Origin: Pseudochelatococcus contaminans
GTDB lineage: Bacteria > Pseudomonadota > Alphaproteobacteria > Rhizobiales > Beijerinckiaceae
Reading direction: 5' to 3'
NCBI RefSeq assembly: GCF_014195635.1
Contig: NZ_JACICC010000007.1
Coordinates: 123,602 to 187,601 of the forward strand
Length of the DNA stretch: 64,000 nt
The position numbers were made by a program, and so were the translations under genes. This document shows positions 25,909 to 33,624 of the stretch, piece after piece. The notes beneath the pieces were generated by a model. That model had not been told where the DNA came from, made no database searches, and saw only the letters and a list, made by a program, of their open reading frames with translations. Numbering within the stretch: position 1 is the first letter of the stretch; every line of letters begins with the position of its first letter.

Positions 25909-28155
25909 TCAGCCGCCGAACAGACGCTCGAAGAAGTTCTTTTCGCGTTGCGGTGCCGGGCGCTGCACAGTCTGCGCGCCGCTCTCCGGGGCGGTGTTCA
26001 TGGGTGGCATGGCTTCCGGCGGTGGCAGGGGGGCGTCTTCCGGCGCGGCCCACGGGCTGCCGGGCAGGGGCTTTGGCTCAACGCCCTTCAGCGCTTCCAC
26101 CATAAAGGTATGCCATGCCTCTGCCGGAAGCGAGCCGCCGGTAACGTTCTTCATCGGGCTGTTATCGTCGTTCCCCAACCATACGCTGGTGACGAGCCCG
26201 CTGGTGTAACCGACGAACCATGCATCGCGCGTTTCCTGCGTCGTGCCCGTCTTGGCCGCCACTTCATAGCCGGGAAGCGCGCCGCGCCGGGCCGATCCGG
26301 AGGTAACGGCCTGATGCAGCATGTAATTCATCATGGAGACATTCGCCTCGTCGATCACCCGGCCCAGATCGAACGGCTGGCGCTGGTAAACGAGCCGGCC
26401 ATCCACGGTTTTGACATCGCGAATGATCCACGGAACAATGCCAATACCGCCGTTGGCAAGGGCGGTGTAGGCGGTGGTCAACTCAAGCGCGCTCACTTCC
26501 GATGTTCCCAGCGCGATGGTGGCGTTGGCTGTCAGCGGCGAGGTAATTCCAAGGCGCTGGGCGGTTTGCGCCACGGCTTTCGGGCCAAGCTCGACTGCCA
26601 GCTTCACCACGATGGTATTGGTGGATTGCGCCAGCGCCGAGGCCAGCGTCATCGGGCCGCTGTATCTGCGGCTGAAGTTGCGTGGCTGCCACCCGCCGAA
26701 ATTGACGGGCTCGTCGACACGCACGGTCGATGGCGTCATGCCACGCTCCAGCGCGGTCAGATAGACGAATGGCTTGAAGGCCGAACCCGGCTGCCGCCGC
26801 GCGGCGGTGGCGCGGTTGAACTGGCTGGTGGCGTAGTTGCGTCCGCCCACCAGCGCGCGAATGGCGCCATCGTTCGACAACGCAACCAGCGCCCCCTGCG
26901 ACACGTGCGCCTCCGTACCCTTTTTGGCGATGATATCCGTGATTGCCCGCTCGGCAGCCGAGATCATCGCCGGTTCGATGGTGGTCCGCACAACGATGTC
27001 CGTGTCCGCCGCGCCGATGAAGTCATCCAGCACGTCCATCACGAAGTCGGCGGCGTAGTTTGCGGTGCCCGCGCCGCGGGGTTTCACGGCTTCGGCAGGG
27101 GTCATCAGGGCGTTTTTGGCTTGCTGCTCGGTGATGAAGCCCTGCTCCGCCATGCGGGTGAGCACGACTTGCGCGCGTGCCTGCGCCGCCGTCGGGTTGC
27201 GCGTGGGCGCCAGCCGCGAGGGGGCCTGTACGAGTCCGGCGAGCATGGCGGCTTCGGCCAGCGTGACATCCTTCGCCGGTTTGCCGAAATACCGCAGCGC
27301 CGCCGCTTCCACGCCATAAGCACCCGCGCCGAAATACACCCGGTTGAGGTAGAGCGCCAGAATCTCACCCTTGGTGTAATTCTGCTCCAGCCACAACGAG
27401 AGAATTGCTTCCTGGATCTTGCGCGAAACCGTGCGATCCTGTGTCAGGAACAGGTTCTTGGCGAGCTGCTGCGTCAATGTCGAACCGCCCTGCGCCACAC
27501 TGCCCCGCGTGAGGTTGGCGGCGAGCGCGCGCGCCACGCCCTGCGGATCGATGCCCCAATGGTCGTAGAAGCGGTGATCCTCAATGGCGATGAAGGCTTC
27601 GGGCAAATAAGGCGGCAGATCCTTCAGCTTCACGGTCTGGCCGCCGGTGTCACCCTTGTTGGCAATGAGCGATCCATCCGCCGCCAGCACCGCGATATTC
27701 GGCGGGCGGCGCGGAACGGTCAGCGTATCAATGGGCGGCAGCTGCGAAAAGTGATAGATGACAACCGCGCCCACGGCGATTGCCCCCCAGATGCCCAGCA
27801 TGAACAAGGTGGAAAACAGCGTGCCGATCAGCGAGCGTCTGCGGCGTGACTTGCGAGCCGGTGGCCGTGAGCGGCCAGAGCGCCCGCCGTTTCTGCCGCC
27901 GGCTTTGCCGGTCGATGCCTTGCCGGTCGAAGCCTTGCGCTGTCGGGGTGCCATCTCTTCATTCCTGTCGGTGTCGTCAACGTCGCCGGTGCGGGGGGCG
28001 AGACGGTCCTGCGCGGAGAGGCGCCAATCCTCTGCCCCATCATCATGCGCCGGGCCGCCCTCGCCAAAATCGAAGCGCGGTTCACGCCGCGATCCTGCGG
28101 GCCTGCGGCCCTGATCCCTGCGGCCCTGCCGGTCCTGATCGTTGTCTATCCCCAT
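25909..28155 (-). CDS. Class A penicillin-binding protein 1A (transglycosylase/transpeptidase)
   Basis: A 748-residue bifunctional peptidoglycan synthase. A charged cytoplasmic N-terminus of about 105 residues includes a short KASTGKASTGKAG repeat. One membrane helix follows (about 108-132). The GT51 glycosyltransferase domain has EDHRFYDHWGIDPQG and GGSTLTQQLAKNLFL. The transpeptidase domain has the active-site Ser in RQPGSAFKPF (about 456), SxN in QSTNT and KTGTTQ. The C-terminus is Pro-rich. The ATG at 28155 has an AAGGA ribosome-binding site. An internal Met at 27951 is possible, but the long tail is usual in Hyphomicrobiales. Confidence 0.93.
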   Translation of the reverse strand: MGIDNDQDRQGRRDQGRRPAGSRREPRFDFGEGGPAHDDGAEDWRLSAQDRLAPRTGDVDDTDRNEEMAPRQRKASTGKASTGKAGGRNGGRSGRSRPPARKSRRRRSLIGTLFSTLFMLGIWGAIAVGAVVIYHFSQLPPIDTLTVPRRPPNIAVLAADGSLIANKGDTGGQTVKLKDLPPYLPEAFIAIEDHRFYDHWGIDPQGVARALAANLTRGSVAQGGSTLTQQLAKNLFLTQDRTVSRKIQEAILSLWLEQNYTKGEILALYLNRVYFGAGAYGVEAAALRYFGKPAKDVTLAEAAMLAGLVQAPSRLAPTRNPTAAQARAQVVLTRMAEQGFITEQQAKNALMTPAEAVKPRGAGTANYAADFVMDVLDDFIGAADTDIVVRTTIEPAMISAAERAITDIIAKKGTEAHVSQGALVALSNDGAIRALVGGRNYATSQFNRATAARRQPGSAFKPFVYLTALERGMTPSTVRVDEPVNFGGWQPRNFSRRYSGPMTLASALAQSTNTIVVKLAVELGPKAVAQTAQRLGITSPLTANATIALGTSEVSALELTTAYTALANGGIGIVPWIIRDVKTVDGRLVYQRQPFDLGRVIDEANVSMMNYMLHQAVTSGSARRGALPGYEVAAKTGTTQETRDAWFVGYTSGLVTSVWLGNDDNSPMKNVTGGSLPAEAWHTFMVEALKGVEPKPLPGSPWAAPEDAPLPPPEAMPPMNTAPESGAQTVQRPAPQREKNFFERLFGG

Positions 28156-28427
28156 TGCATCCTTCGTGCGCTGCTGAACACCAGCAGCCTTTTGGCAGTG
28201 TAAATGTGGCGGATTAAGGGGGCGTTGCCACCCGCAGAGGCAGTGTGTTTATTTCTGCGTCTCGCCACATATGTCGCATTTTGTGCGCAAATGTCATAAA
28301 GTTGTTACCGTATTGGCCGATATGAATAACCTTTCTGGAGCCGGCAAACGTGCCTCTTGCATGAGAAGCATATCCGAAAAGCGCAAACCAGAGGTTTTGT
28401 CCGGGGTTCTTTCTCTATTGTCTATCC

Positions 28428-28532
28428 TAGACCATTTCGGCATTTCGTTGAAACGCCGAAATGGTCTATCTTCTTGGTTTGACGCGTTTTCTTCACGCAA
28501 AGCGGTATCCACTTTGCTTGAAAACGCTTTAA
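28428..28532 (+). repeat. Two-hairpin intergenic repeat, copy B
   Basis: Same order and orientation as copy A. TAGACCATTTCGG (28428-28440) pairs with CCGAAATGGTCTA (28456-28468); the second hairpin GCGTTTTC/GAAAACGC spans 28484-28527. The base changes in the first stem relative to copy A are compensated in the opposite arm. The rest of the interval 28156-28607 shows no gene. Confidence 0.85.
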
Positions 28533-28606
28533 TGGATGATTATAAACATTTCATACAGTTTCATGTCGGGTAATGCCAACAGACGGGGGAAGGTCGCGCA
28601 GCCATA

Positions 28607-29116
28607 ATGAGTTGTTATCTGAAGCCTCCGGATATGGAAAAGAAAAAGTCCGGATACCGCCGCCAGTTCGGCGCGTTGCCATTGCGCATGGATGATGACG
28701 GACGCATGCAGGTGATGATGATCACTTCGCGTGAAACGCGCCGCTGGATCGTGCCGAAGGGGTGGCCGATCAAGGGGCTGTCCGGTTCACAGACGGCCGC
28801 ACGCGAAGCGCGTGAGGAAGCGGGCGTCATCGGCGTCACGGGCAAGAACCCGGTCGGCGCGTATTTGTATGACAAGCGCCTGAAGGATGGTGGCAGCACG
28901 CGCTGCTATGTGGAGCTTTACCCGCTGTGGGTCATGGATTCCGCGCCGGAATGGCTGGAGGCGTCGCAGCGTGAAATAGAGTGGCTGCCGGTGGACAGGG
29001 CTGCCGAGCGTGCGGGCGATGCCTCGCTGGGCCATCTGCTGCGGGCTGTCAGCGACAGGGGGCTGCCGCGCTCCTCACACAAGCTCTATCGCAAGGCGCA
29101 AAAGGCGCGGCGATGA
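28607..29116 (+). CDS. NUDIX hydrolase (diphosphoinositol-polyphosphate phosphohydrolase-like)
   Basis: A 169-residue NUDIX protein with RRWIVPKGWPIKG and TAAREAREEAGVIG. The Nudix box is slightly degenerate: the first Glu of the consensus is Gln in SGSQTAAREAREEAG, while the catalytic REAREEAG helix is intact. The WxVPKGxP entry is typical of the DIPP/ApaH-like subgroup acting on nucleoside or inositol polyphosphates. The start may be 28607 or the ATG at 28634. It is a single gene in an otherwise AT-richer neighbourhood. Confidence 0.88.
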   Translation: MSCYLKPPDMEKKKSGYRRQFGALPLRMDDDGRMQVMMITSRETRRWIVPKGWPIKGLSGSQTAAREAREEAGVIGVTGKNPVGAYLYDKRLKDGGSTRCYVELYPLWVMDSAPEWLEASQREIEWLPVDRAAERAGDASLGHLLRAVSDRGLPRSSHKLYRKAQKARR

Positions 29117-29259
29117 TGCTCGCCGCCTGACAGCCTGAATTATGAGAAACGATGAAACGCAGGTGATGTCTTTCCGTTAACATCGCGTGTATGATCATTG
29201 TGGCGTGTTTTATTCCGCCCTGTAAATTTCATTGGTTATTATCAGCCGTGGGTGTCGTC

Positions 29260-29457
29260 ATGCGTTATTACAATCCCGATTTTGCCGATCAGGCTGTGGC
29301 TGCCGTAAAACGCAGTGCGGAGGCGCTCAGGAAGAAAACACTTGAAGAAAAAATAGAATTTCTGATGAATGCCGGCATTCTTGGCTCTGATGGTAAGTTA
29401 TTGCCGCAGTTTCTTGCTGAAAAAAAGGAAAAGGGCACTCGCAAGAAGCATAAATAA
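29260..29457 (+). CDS. Small basic protein, possible antitoxin partner of the next gene
   Basis: A 65-residue protein not assigned to a named family. A predicted helix (AVAAVKRSAEALRKKTLEEKI) is followed by EFLMNAGILGSDGKLLPQF and a Lys-rich tail (EKKEKGTRKKHK). The frame continues to an ATG at 29191, which would add a hydrophobic 23-residue segment; neither start has a strong ribosome-binding site. It lies 76 nt before the ADP-ribosyltransferase-like gene in the same direction, and its size and charge fit a toxin-antitoxin partner. This is an inference from arrangement only. Confidence 0.6.
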   Translation: MRYYNPDFADQAVAAVKRSAEALRKKTLEEKIEFLMNAGILGSDGKLLPQFLAEKKEKGTRKKHK

Positions 29458-29533
29458 AATTTATGCTGACGAGATATTTCTGTTATGCAGGATTTTGATT
29501 GTATATTATTTCAGTTTTTATGGTTATTGATCC

Positions 29534-30127
29534 ATGCCATTCAACAGATTGAATCCAAATCTGACTTTAGGTTATCATGGATGCGACGAAGAGGTCGGAG
29601 AGGCTGTCTTGCGTGGCGATGCTTTTTTGCAGCAGAGCAATAATGATTTTGACTGGCTTGGCCCCGGTATTTATTTTTGGGAAAACGATCCTCACCGTGC
29701 CCGGTCTTTTGCCGGGGAGCAAAAGAAGCGCGGTAAGCTAAAACGGCCATTTGTCATCGGTGCGGTCCTGACATTGGGAAATTGCATCGATACGCTCAAC
29801 CAGCGCAGCCTTGAAGCCATAGCCGATGCCCACGCTTCTCTGGTGCGGGAGTTGGCTGCCGTGAAGGGCTCTTTGCCTAAAAACGCCGGAGGCAAGGATC
29901 TGTTGCAGCGTAATCTCGATTGCGCCGTTATCCGGACTCTGCATGGATTGTTGAAGGAAGAGGGGCAATCCGCGGATACGCTTCGCGGATTGTATCATGA
30001 AGGCGGGATGCTTTATGAAGACGGCGGCTTCTACAAGAAGTCGCATATCCAGATTGCCGTTCGCAATCCGGCCTGTATCCTTGGCGTATTCCGGTTGACC
30101 GAAGGCATGCAACTGCCCCTGGAATGA
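29534..30127 (+). CDS. Putative ADP-ribosyltransferase-fold protein (PARP/DUF3990-like), candidate toxin
   Basis: A 197-residue protein. Near the N-terminus GYHGCDEEVGEAVLRGD gives the His-Gly of the H-Y-E ART fold. DWLGPGIYFWENDPHRARSFA supplies the conserved GIYF Tyr and the following helix. The C-terminal part, with LDCAVIRTLHG, RGLYHEGGMLYEDGGF and KSHIQIAVRNPACILGVF, matches a widespread uncharacterised bacterial family. The expected catalytic Glu of the last strand is not evident (HIQIAV), so the active residue or activity differs from classical PARPs. It could modify nucleotides, RNA or proteins. The local base composition is AT-richer than the core genes, suggesting horizontal transfer. 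Confidence 0.6.
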   Translation: MPFNRLNPNLTLGYHGCDEEVGEAVLRGDAFLQQSNNDFDWLGPGIYFWENDPHRARSFAGEQKKRGKLKRPFVIGAVLTLGNCIDTLNQRSLEAIADAHASLVRELAAVKGSLPKNAGGKDLLQRNLDCAVIRTLHGLLKEEGQSADTLRGLYHEGGMLYEDGGFYKKSHIQIAVRNPACILGVFRLTEGMQLPLE

Positions 30128-30148
30128 TCCGGGCAATCCCTGTCGGCT

Positions 30149-30877
30149 TCAGGCGTGCGGAGGTGTGCCTAGAAATTCTGCTGTTGCTTCAGGGTAGAGG
30201 CCGGTCAGGCGGTTGAATGCGGCATCTCTCTGCTCTTCACCCTTGTTGCCCAGCAGCCAGAGGGCTTTGTCGAGAACGCGGCGGGGATATTTGTATCGAA
30301 CTCCCGTTATCTCTTCGGCAGGCTTTATTGCAGAATTGATCAAGGCTTCATGGCGTTTGAATATGTCTTCAAAGCTGTGCAGGAAGGCGGCGGCCGCTGT
30401 TTCAGATTTAATTTCACGCGGATGCTTGGTGTCGGCCAAGCTTTTCAATCCCCGAACAGCAAAACTATCCCACATCGTTGCGTGCTCGGGTTGATACAGC
30501 CAGAGCGCCTTCATGCTGAAAGAACGAAGGTTTGCGGCTGCTCCATATCTGGCCAGCGTTGCGTGGACATCCCCGATTGTTTTGAACCATCTTTGGGCCA
30601 GTTCGGCAGTATGATCATTGTCATTGATTTTTGGGGAGTAATTTATTTCAAGTACTTCTGCGATTGCTTGCAGGCGCTCCGTGCGGCGATCATGTAAGTT
30701 CAGTGGAAAACGGAATACCTGGTATTCTAGGGCAAACTTATGGATAAGCTTTCCATTGAGATTTTTAGTTCTGGCGGCCTCAACCAATGCTTCATCTGAA
30801 ATATGGCGAGACTTTTTCCATTGCTCAATCGCAGAAAGAGCGCCCCACCAGATCGCATGCTTTATATCAATAGACAT
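30149..30877 (-). CDS. Hypothetical protein of unknown family
   Basis: A 242-residue, probably all-helical soluble protein that I do not recognise. Notable segments are WWGALSAIEQWKKSRHISDE at the N-terminus, SFSMKALWLYQPEHATMWDSFAV in the middle and RYKYPRRVLDKALWLLGNKG near the end. No signal peptide or membrane helix is visible. It has a good AAGGA ribosome-binding site before the ATG at 30877. It converges with the ADP-ribosyltransferase-like gene (21 nt between stops) and shares its AT-rich composition, so both may have arrived together. Confidence 0.65.
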   Translation of the reverse strand: MSIDIKHAIWWGALSAIEQWKKSRHISDEALVEAARTKNLNGKLIHKFALEYQVFRFPLNLHDRRTERLQAIAEVLEINYSPKINDNDHTAELAQRWFKTIGDVHATLARYGAAANLRSFSMKALWLYQPEHATMWDSFAVRGLKSLADTKHPREIKSETAAAAFLHSFEDIFKRHEALINSAIKPAEEITGVRYKYPRRVLDKALWLLGNKGEEQRDAAFNRLTGLYPEATAEFLGTPPHA

Positions 30878-31226
30878 TATTGGTATCCTTAATAAAATAA
30901 ATATGAATTATAAATCATTTTACATTGGTGAAAAAAGATAATTCTTAAATAATTTCATATAAAATATTTGCATGGTATTCATGATAAGCTTATGACATTT
31001 AGCTGTTTACATAAATTATCAGTATTTTCTTGCCTTGACGCAAGCCTCGCGCAAGCTTCGGGCGGCATTGTGCGTGTGCTGTTGGTGGGGCGAATGATGG
31101 CGCTGATTATGAGCCGGAACATTCGCAGACATGATGTCACGTCCTGCCGCGCCGGAGTTTATCCGGTATGTCCCTTTCAAATATCAGTCTCATTGTTTTG
31201 CGTTATCTGATTAAGGGATATTGATT
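30878..31226. other. AT-rich intergenic region before flagellin
   Basis: About 350 nt, very AT-rich at 30890-31030. It contains divergent promoters for the unknown gene and the flagellin gene, but no clear sigma-54 or sigma-28 motif could be assigned. No gene seen. Confidence 0.4.
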
Positions 31227-32807
31227 ATGGCCAGCTTGTTTACGAATGCTTCCGCACAAACCGCTCTCAAGACGCTGACGGCAGCTTCCAAGAGCCTCGC
31301 CAGCACGCAGACCCGCGTTGCTACAGGTTACCGCATCAACACGGCTGAAGACAACGCCGCTTACTGGTCCATCGCCACGACGCTGCGTTCGGACGTGAAT
31401 GCTCTCGGCGCTGTGAAGGACGCTCTGGGCCTCGGCGCTGCAACAGTCGACACGGTTTACACCGGTATCAGCGACACCAAGGATCTGCTCGATCAGGTCA
31501 AGTCCAAGCTCGTTGCCGCCAGCCAGTCGGGCGTGCCGAAGGCTCAGGTGCAGGCTGAAATCACCCAGCTCCAGAACCGCCTGAAGGACACCTCGAAGTC
31601 CACCGTTATCAACAGCGAAAGCTGGCTGACGCAGGACACGTCGGTTGCTGGTTACACGTCCCAGAAGGACGTTGTCGGTTCCTTCACCCGCGCTGCCGGC
31701 GTGGTTACGATCGAAAACATCACGATCGACATCACCAAGACCAAGCTGTACGAGAACAGCACGTCTGCACAGGACGCTGTGACGGCCTCGCTTGATAGCG
31801 CAACGGCTACCACTGCTCGGGGTGTCTATGCAAAGGCTATGGATGACATCAAGGCTGTCACCAACGCTACCAATGCCGCTTGGAACAACTCGCTGAAGAA
31901 GACTTATAATCCTGCCACGACAACCAGCATTGCAGGTGTTGCTACTCCTGCTGCTGGCAGGACTTCATTTGGTGCCGCCGCAACAACCGGTACAGACTTC
32001 GGAACTGCTGTTACCGCCATTTCTACAGCCCTTACTGAAGCTCAGCTGAACACGGCGCTTGGACTCGGCCCGACGGCTGACTTCGGCGGCGCTGGTGGCG
32101 CTGGTAGCAAGTTCCTTAGCTCGTTGTCAGCCGATGACAAAACTGCTCTGCTCAATGAACTCAACGCCAATGCAACGGCGCTGAAGACCACTCTGACCGA
32201 CATTAACAATGGTGCTGTTGGTGATGCAGTTGGTGCAGAGCGCGTTGCTGCTGCAACAGCTGCTCTTGCCACCTATGACGCTGCCGTGGCTGAATCCGTC
32301 AACAAGTACGTCGGTGTGGCAGCTCGCGATGCCTTCGTCACCAAGACCGCTGAAAATGCAATCGCCACCTACTCGGCTTCAGCCAAGGGTGACGTCAACA
32401 ACCAGCAGCTCGGTATCTTTGATAAGGTTCGCTCGGTCATCTCCGACAACAACGGCGGCAATGCCAAGGCTGTGCGCGTGTCGGACATCGACATCTCGAA
32501 CCTTTCGGACACGGGTTTCGACAAGGCTGTGCTCTCGTCCTACATCAGCGCCGTCGATGACGCGCTGCAGGAACTGACCCTGTCGGCTTCGATCGTCGGC
32601 GCTGCAAAGGCCCGTATCGAAGGTAACAAGACCTTCGTGCAGAACCTCGTGGACGCCAACAACCGCGGTATCGGCCAGCTCGTCGACGCCGATCTGAACG
32701 AAGAGTCCACCAAGCTGAAGGCTTTGCAGGTGCAGGAACAGCTCGCTGTTCAGGCTCTCGGCATCGCCAACAGCTCCACGCAGAGCATCCTGTCGCTCTT
32801 CCAGTAA
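31227..32807 (+). CDS. Flagellin
   Basis: A 526-residue flagellin. The N-terminal D0/D1 region (about 1-160) has ASAQTALKTLTAASKSLAST, TRVATGYRINTAEDNAAYWS and TQLQNRLKDTSKSTVINSE. A variable Ala/Thr-rich centre (about 200-380) follows. The C-terminal D1/D0 helix has NRGIGQLVDADLNEESTKLK and QVQEQLAVQALGIANSSTQS, ending SLFQ. It is secreted and polymerises into the filament. The start at 31227 has an AAGGGA site 8 nt upstream; the TTG at 31221 is also in frame. No other flagellar gene lies in the window, so this copy is isolated. A double hairpin follows. Confidence 0.95.
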   Translation: MASLFTNASAQTALKTLTAASKSLASTQTRVATGYRINTAEDNAAYWSIATTLRSDVNALGAVKDALGLGAATVDTVYTGISDTKDLLDQVKSKLVAASQSGVPKAQVQAEITQLQNRLKDTSKSTVINSESWLTQDTSVAGYTSQKDVVGSFTRAAGVVTIENITIDITKTKLYENSTSAQDAVTASLDSATATTARGVYAKAMDDIKAVTNATNAAWNNSLKKTYNPATTTSIAGVATPAAGRTSFGAAATTGTDFGTAVTAISTALTEAQLNTALGLGPTADFGGAGGAGSKFLSSLSADDKTALLNELNANATALKTTLTDINNGAVGDAVGAERVAAATAALATYDAAVAESVNKYVGVAARDAFVTKTAENAIATYSASAKGDVNNQQLGIFDKVRSVISDNNGGNAKAVRVSDIDISNLSDTGFDKAVLSSYISAVDDALQELTLSASIVGAAKARIEGNKTFVQNLVDANNRGIGQLVDADLNEESTKLKALQVQEQLAVQALGIANSSTQSILSLFQ

Positions 32808-32827
32808 GACGCAGCAAAAAGCAAAAA

Positions 32828-32900
32828 GGCGCGGGGGTTCATTCCCGCGCCCACCCTATCCAGCTCAACGCCCCGGCCCCACAAGGCCGGGGCGTTTCTT
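32828..32900 (+). terminator. Tandem hairpin terminator after flagellin
   Basis: The first stem is GGCGCGGG (32828-32835) with CCCGCGCC (32844-32851). The second is AACGCCCCGGCC (32867-32878) with GGCCGGGGCGTT (32885-32896), followed by a T-rich run. Confidence 0.85.
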
Positions 32901-32907
32901 CAAGTAT

Positions 32908-33008
32908 AAAGCGTTTTCAAACAAAGTGGATACCACTTTGTGTGAAGAAAACGCGTCAAACCAAAAAGATAGAGCCTTTCGGCGTTTCAACGAAATGCCG
33001 AAAGGCTC
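32908..33008 (-). repeat. Two-hairpin intergenic repeat, copy C (inverted)
   Basis: Reverse orientation relative to copies A and B. The AAAGCGTTTTC...GAAAACGC hairpin comes first (32908-32955), then GAGCCTTTCGGC with GCCGAAAGGCTC (ending 33008). It lies immediately before the toxin-antitoxin promoter. Confidence 0.85.
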
Positions 33009-33020
33009 CAGGCCGTCATA

Positions 33021-33050
33021 TTGACTTGCTTTTGTATATACATTTGTATA
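33021..33050 (+). promoter_or_regulatory. Promoter and candidate operator of the brnTA-type module
   Basis: TTGACT (33021-33026) serves as -35, with a TATA-like -10 near 33045-33052. Between them lies the perfect palindrome TGTATATACA (33033-33042), with a further TGTATA at 33045-33050. Such palindromes within the promoter are typical autoregulatory operators of toxin-antitoxin loci. Confidence 0.55.
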
Positions 33051-33058
33051 GGGTGTTC

Positions 33059-33358
33059 ATGATAGAGATTGAAGGTTTTGAGTGGGACGGTGGCAATTGG
33101 CCTAAATGTGGCAAGCATGGGTTATCGAAAGCGGACATTGAACATGCGGTGCAGAGCGCGACTTTCCGCATACCCGATCCAAACCCGTCAGAGCCGCGTT
33201 TCAGAACCGCTTCGAGAGCGCCGAACGGTCGTCCCGTATTCATTGTTTACGTGCTTCGGGAGCGGAAAGGGCTGTTTTATCTGCGCCCGCTCAGTGCCCG
33301 TTACATGCATGGAAAGGAAGTAAGGCGATATGAGCAGTTCGAACAAAAACTGGCCTGA
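33059..33358 (+). CDS. brnT: BrnT-family toxin
   Basis: A 99-residue BrnT-like ribonuclease toxin (RelE-type fold). It begins MIEIEGFEWDGGNWPKCGKHGLS, matching the family's EWD...N..K...H.VS pattern. IEHAVQSATFRIPDP and GRPVFIVYVLRERKGLFYLRPLSARYMHGKE form the strands that end in the conserved Arg-Met region. The frame is open into the upstream repeat, but the ATG at 33059 matches the family start. It overlaps the antitoxin gene by 29 nt. In BrnT/BrnA systems the toxin gene comes first, as here. Confidence 0.83.
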   Translation: MIEIEGFEWDGGNWPKCGKHGLSKADIEHAVQSATFRIPDPNPSEPRFRTASRAPNGRPVFIVYVLRERKGLFYLRPLSARYMHGKEVRRYEQFEQKLA

Positions 33359-33605
33359 AAAACCTTGGCCAACCCTGCCCGATGATAAGGCAGCCGAAGA
33401 TTTCGTCGACAATGCCGACCTCTCTGAATATGACTGGAATGCCGCAGAACCAATCAGTTATGAGTTCAAAAAGAAGTCGTCGGCGCTGACCATGCGCATT
33501 CCTCAATCATTGTTGGATGCGGTCAAGACAAAGGCGAAGTCGAAGGGCATTCCCTTCACGCGCTACGTGCGAATGCTCATCGAACAGGATCTCGCCCGCC
33601 CGTGA
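33330..33605 (+). CDS. brnA: BrnA/CopG-type ribbon-helix-helix antitoxin
   Basis: A 91-residue protein with an N-terminal acidic, Trp-rich toxin-binding segment (NWPEKPWPTLPDDKAAEDFVD). The C-terminal ribbon-helix-helix domain is about 45-90, with ALTMRIPQSLLDAVKTKAKS and GIPFTRYVRMLIEQDL. It should neutralise BrnT and repress the shared promoter. Translation is coupled through the 29-nt overlap. Confidence 0.85.
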   Translation: MSSSNKNWPEKPWPTLPDDKAAEDFVDNADLSEYDWNAAEPISYEFKKKSSALTMRIPQSLLDAVKTKAKSKGIPFTRYVRMLIEQDLARP

Positions 33606-33624
33606 ACACCCGTCCCGCCGGCCA

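Noticed and set aside
25858..27849. Long open frame on the plus strand opposite the penicillin-binding protein gene
   Set aside because: It is antisense to a clearly recognised PBP1A, has an Arg/His-rich composition typical of GC-rich shadow frames, and no domain.
30961..31226. Sigma-54 or sigma-28 promoter for flagellin
   Set aside because: No TGGCAC-N5-TTGC or TAAA-N15-GCCGATAA pattern could be found with proper spacing.
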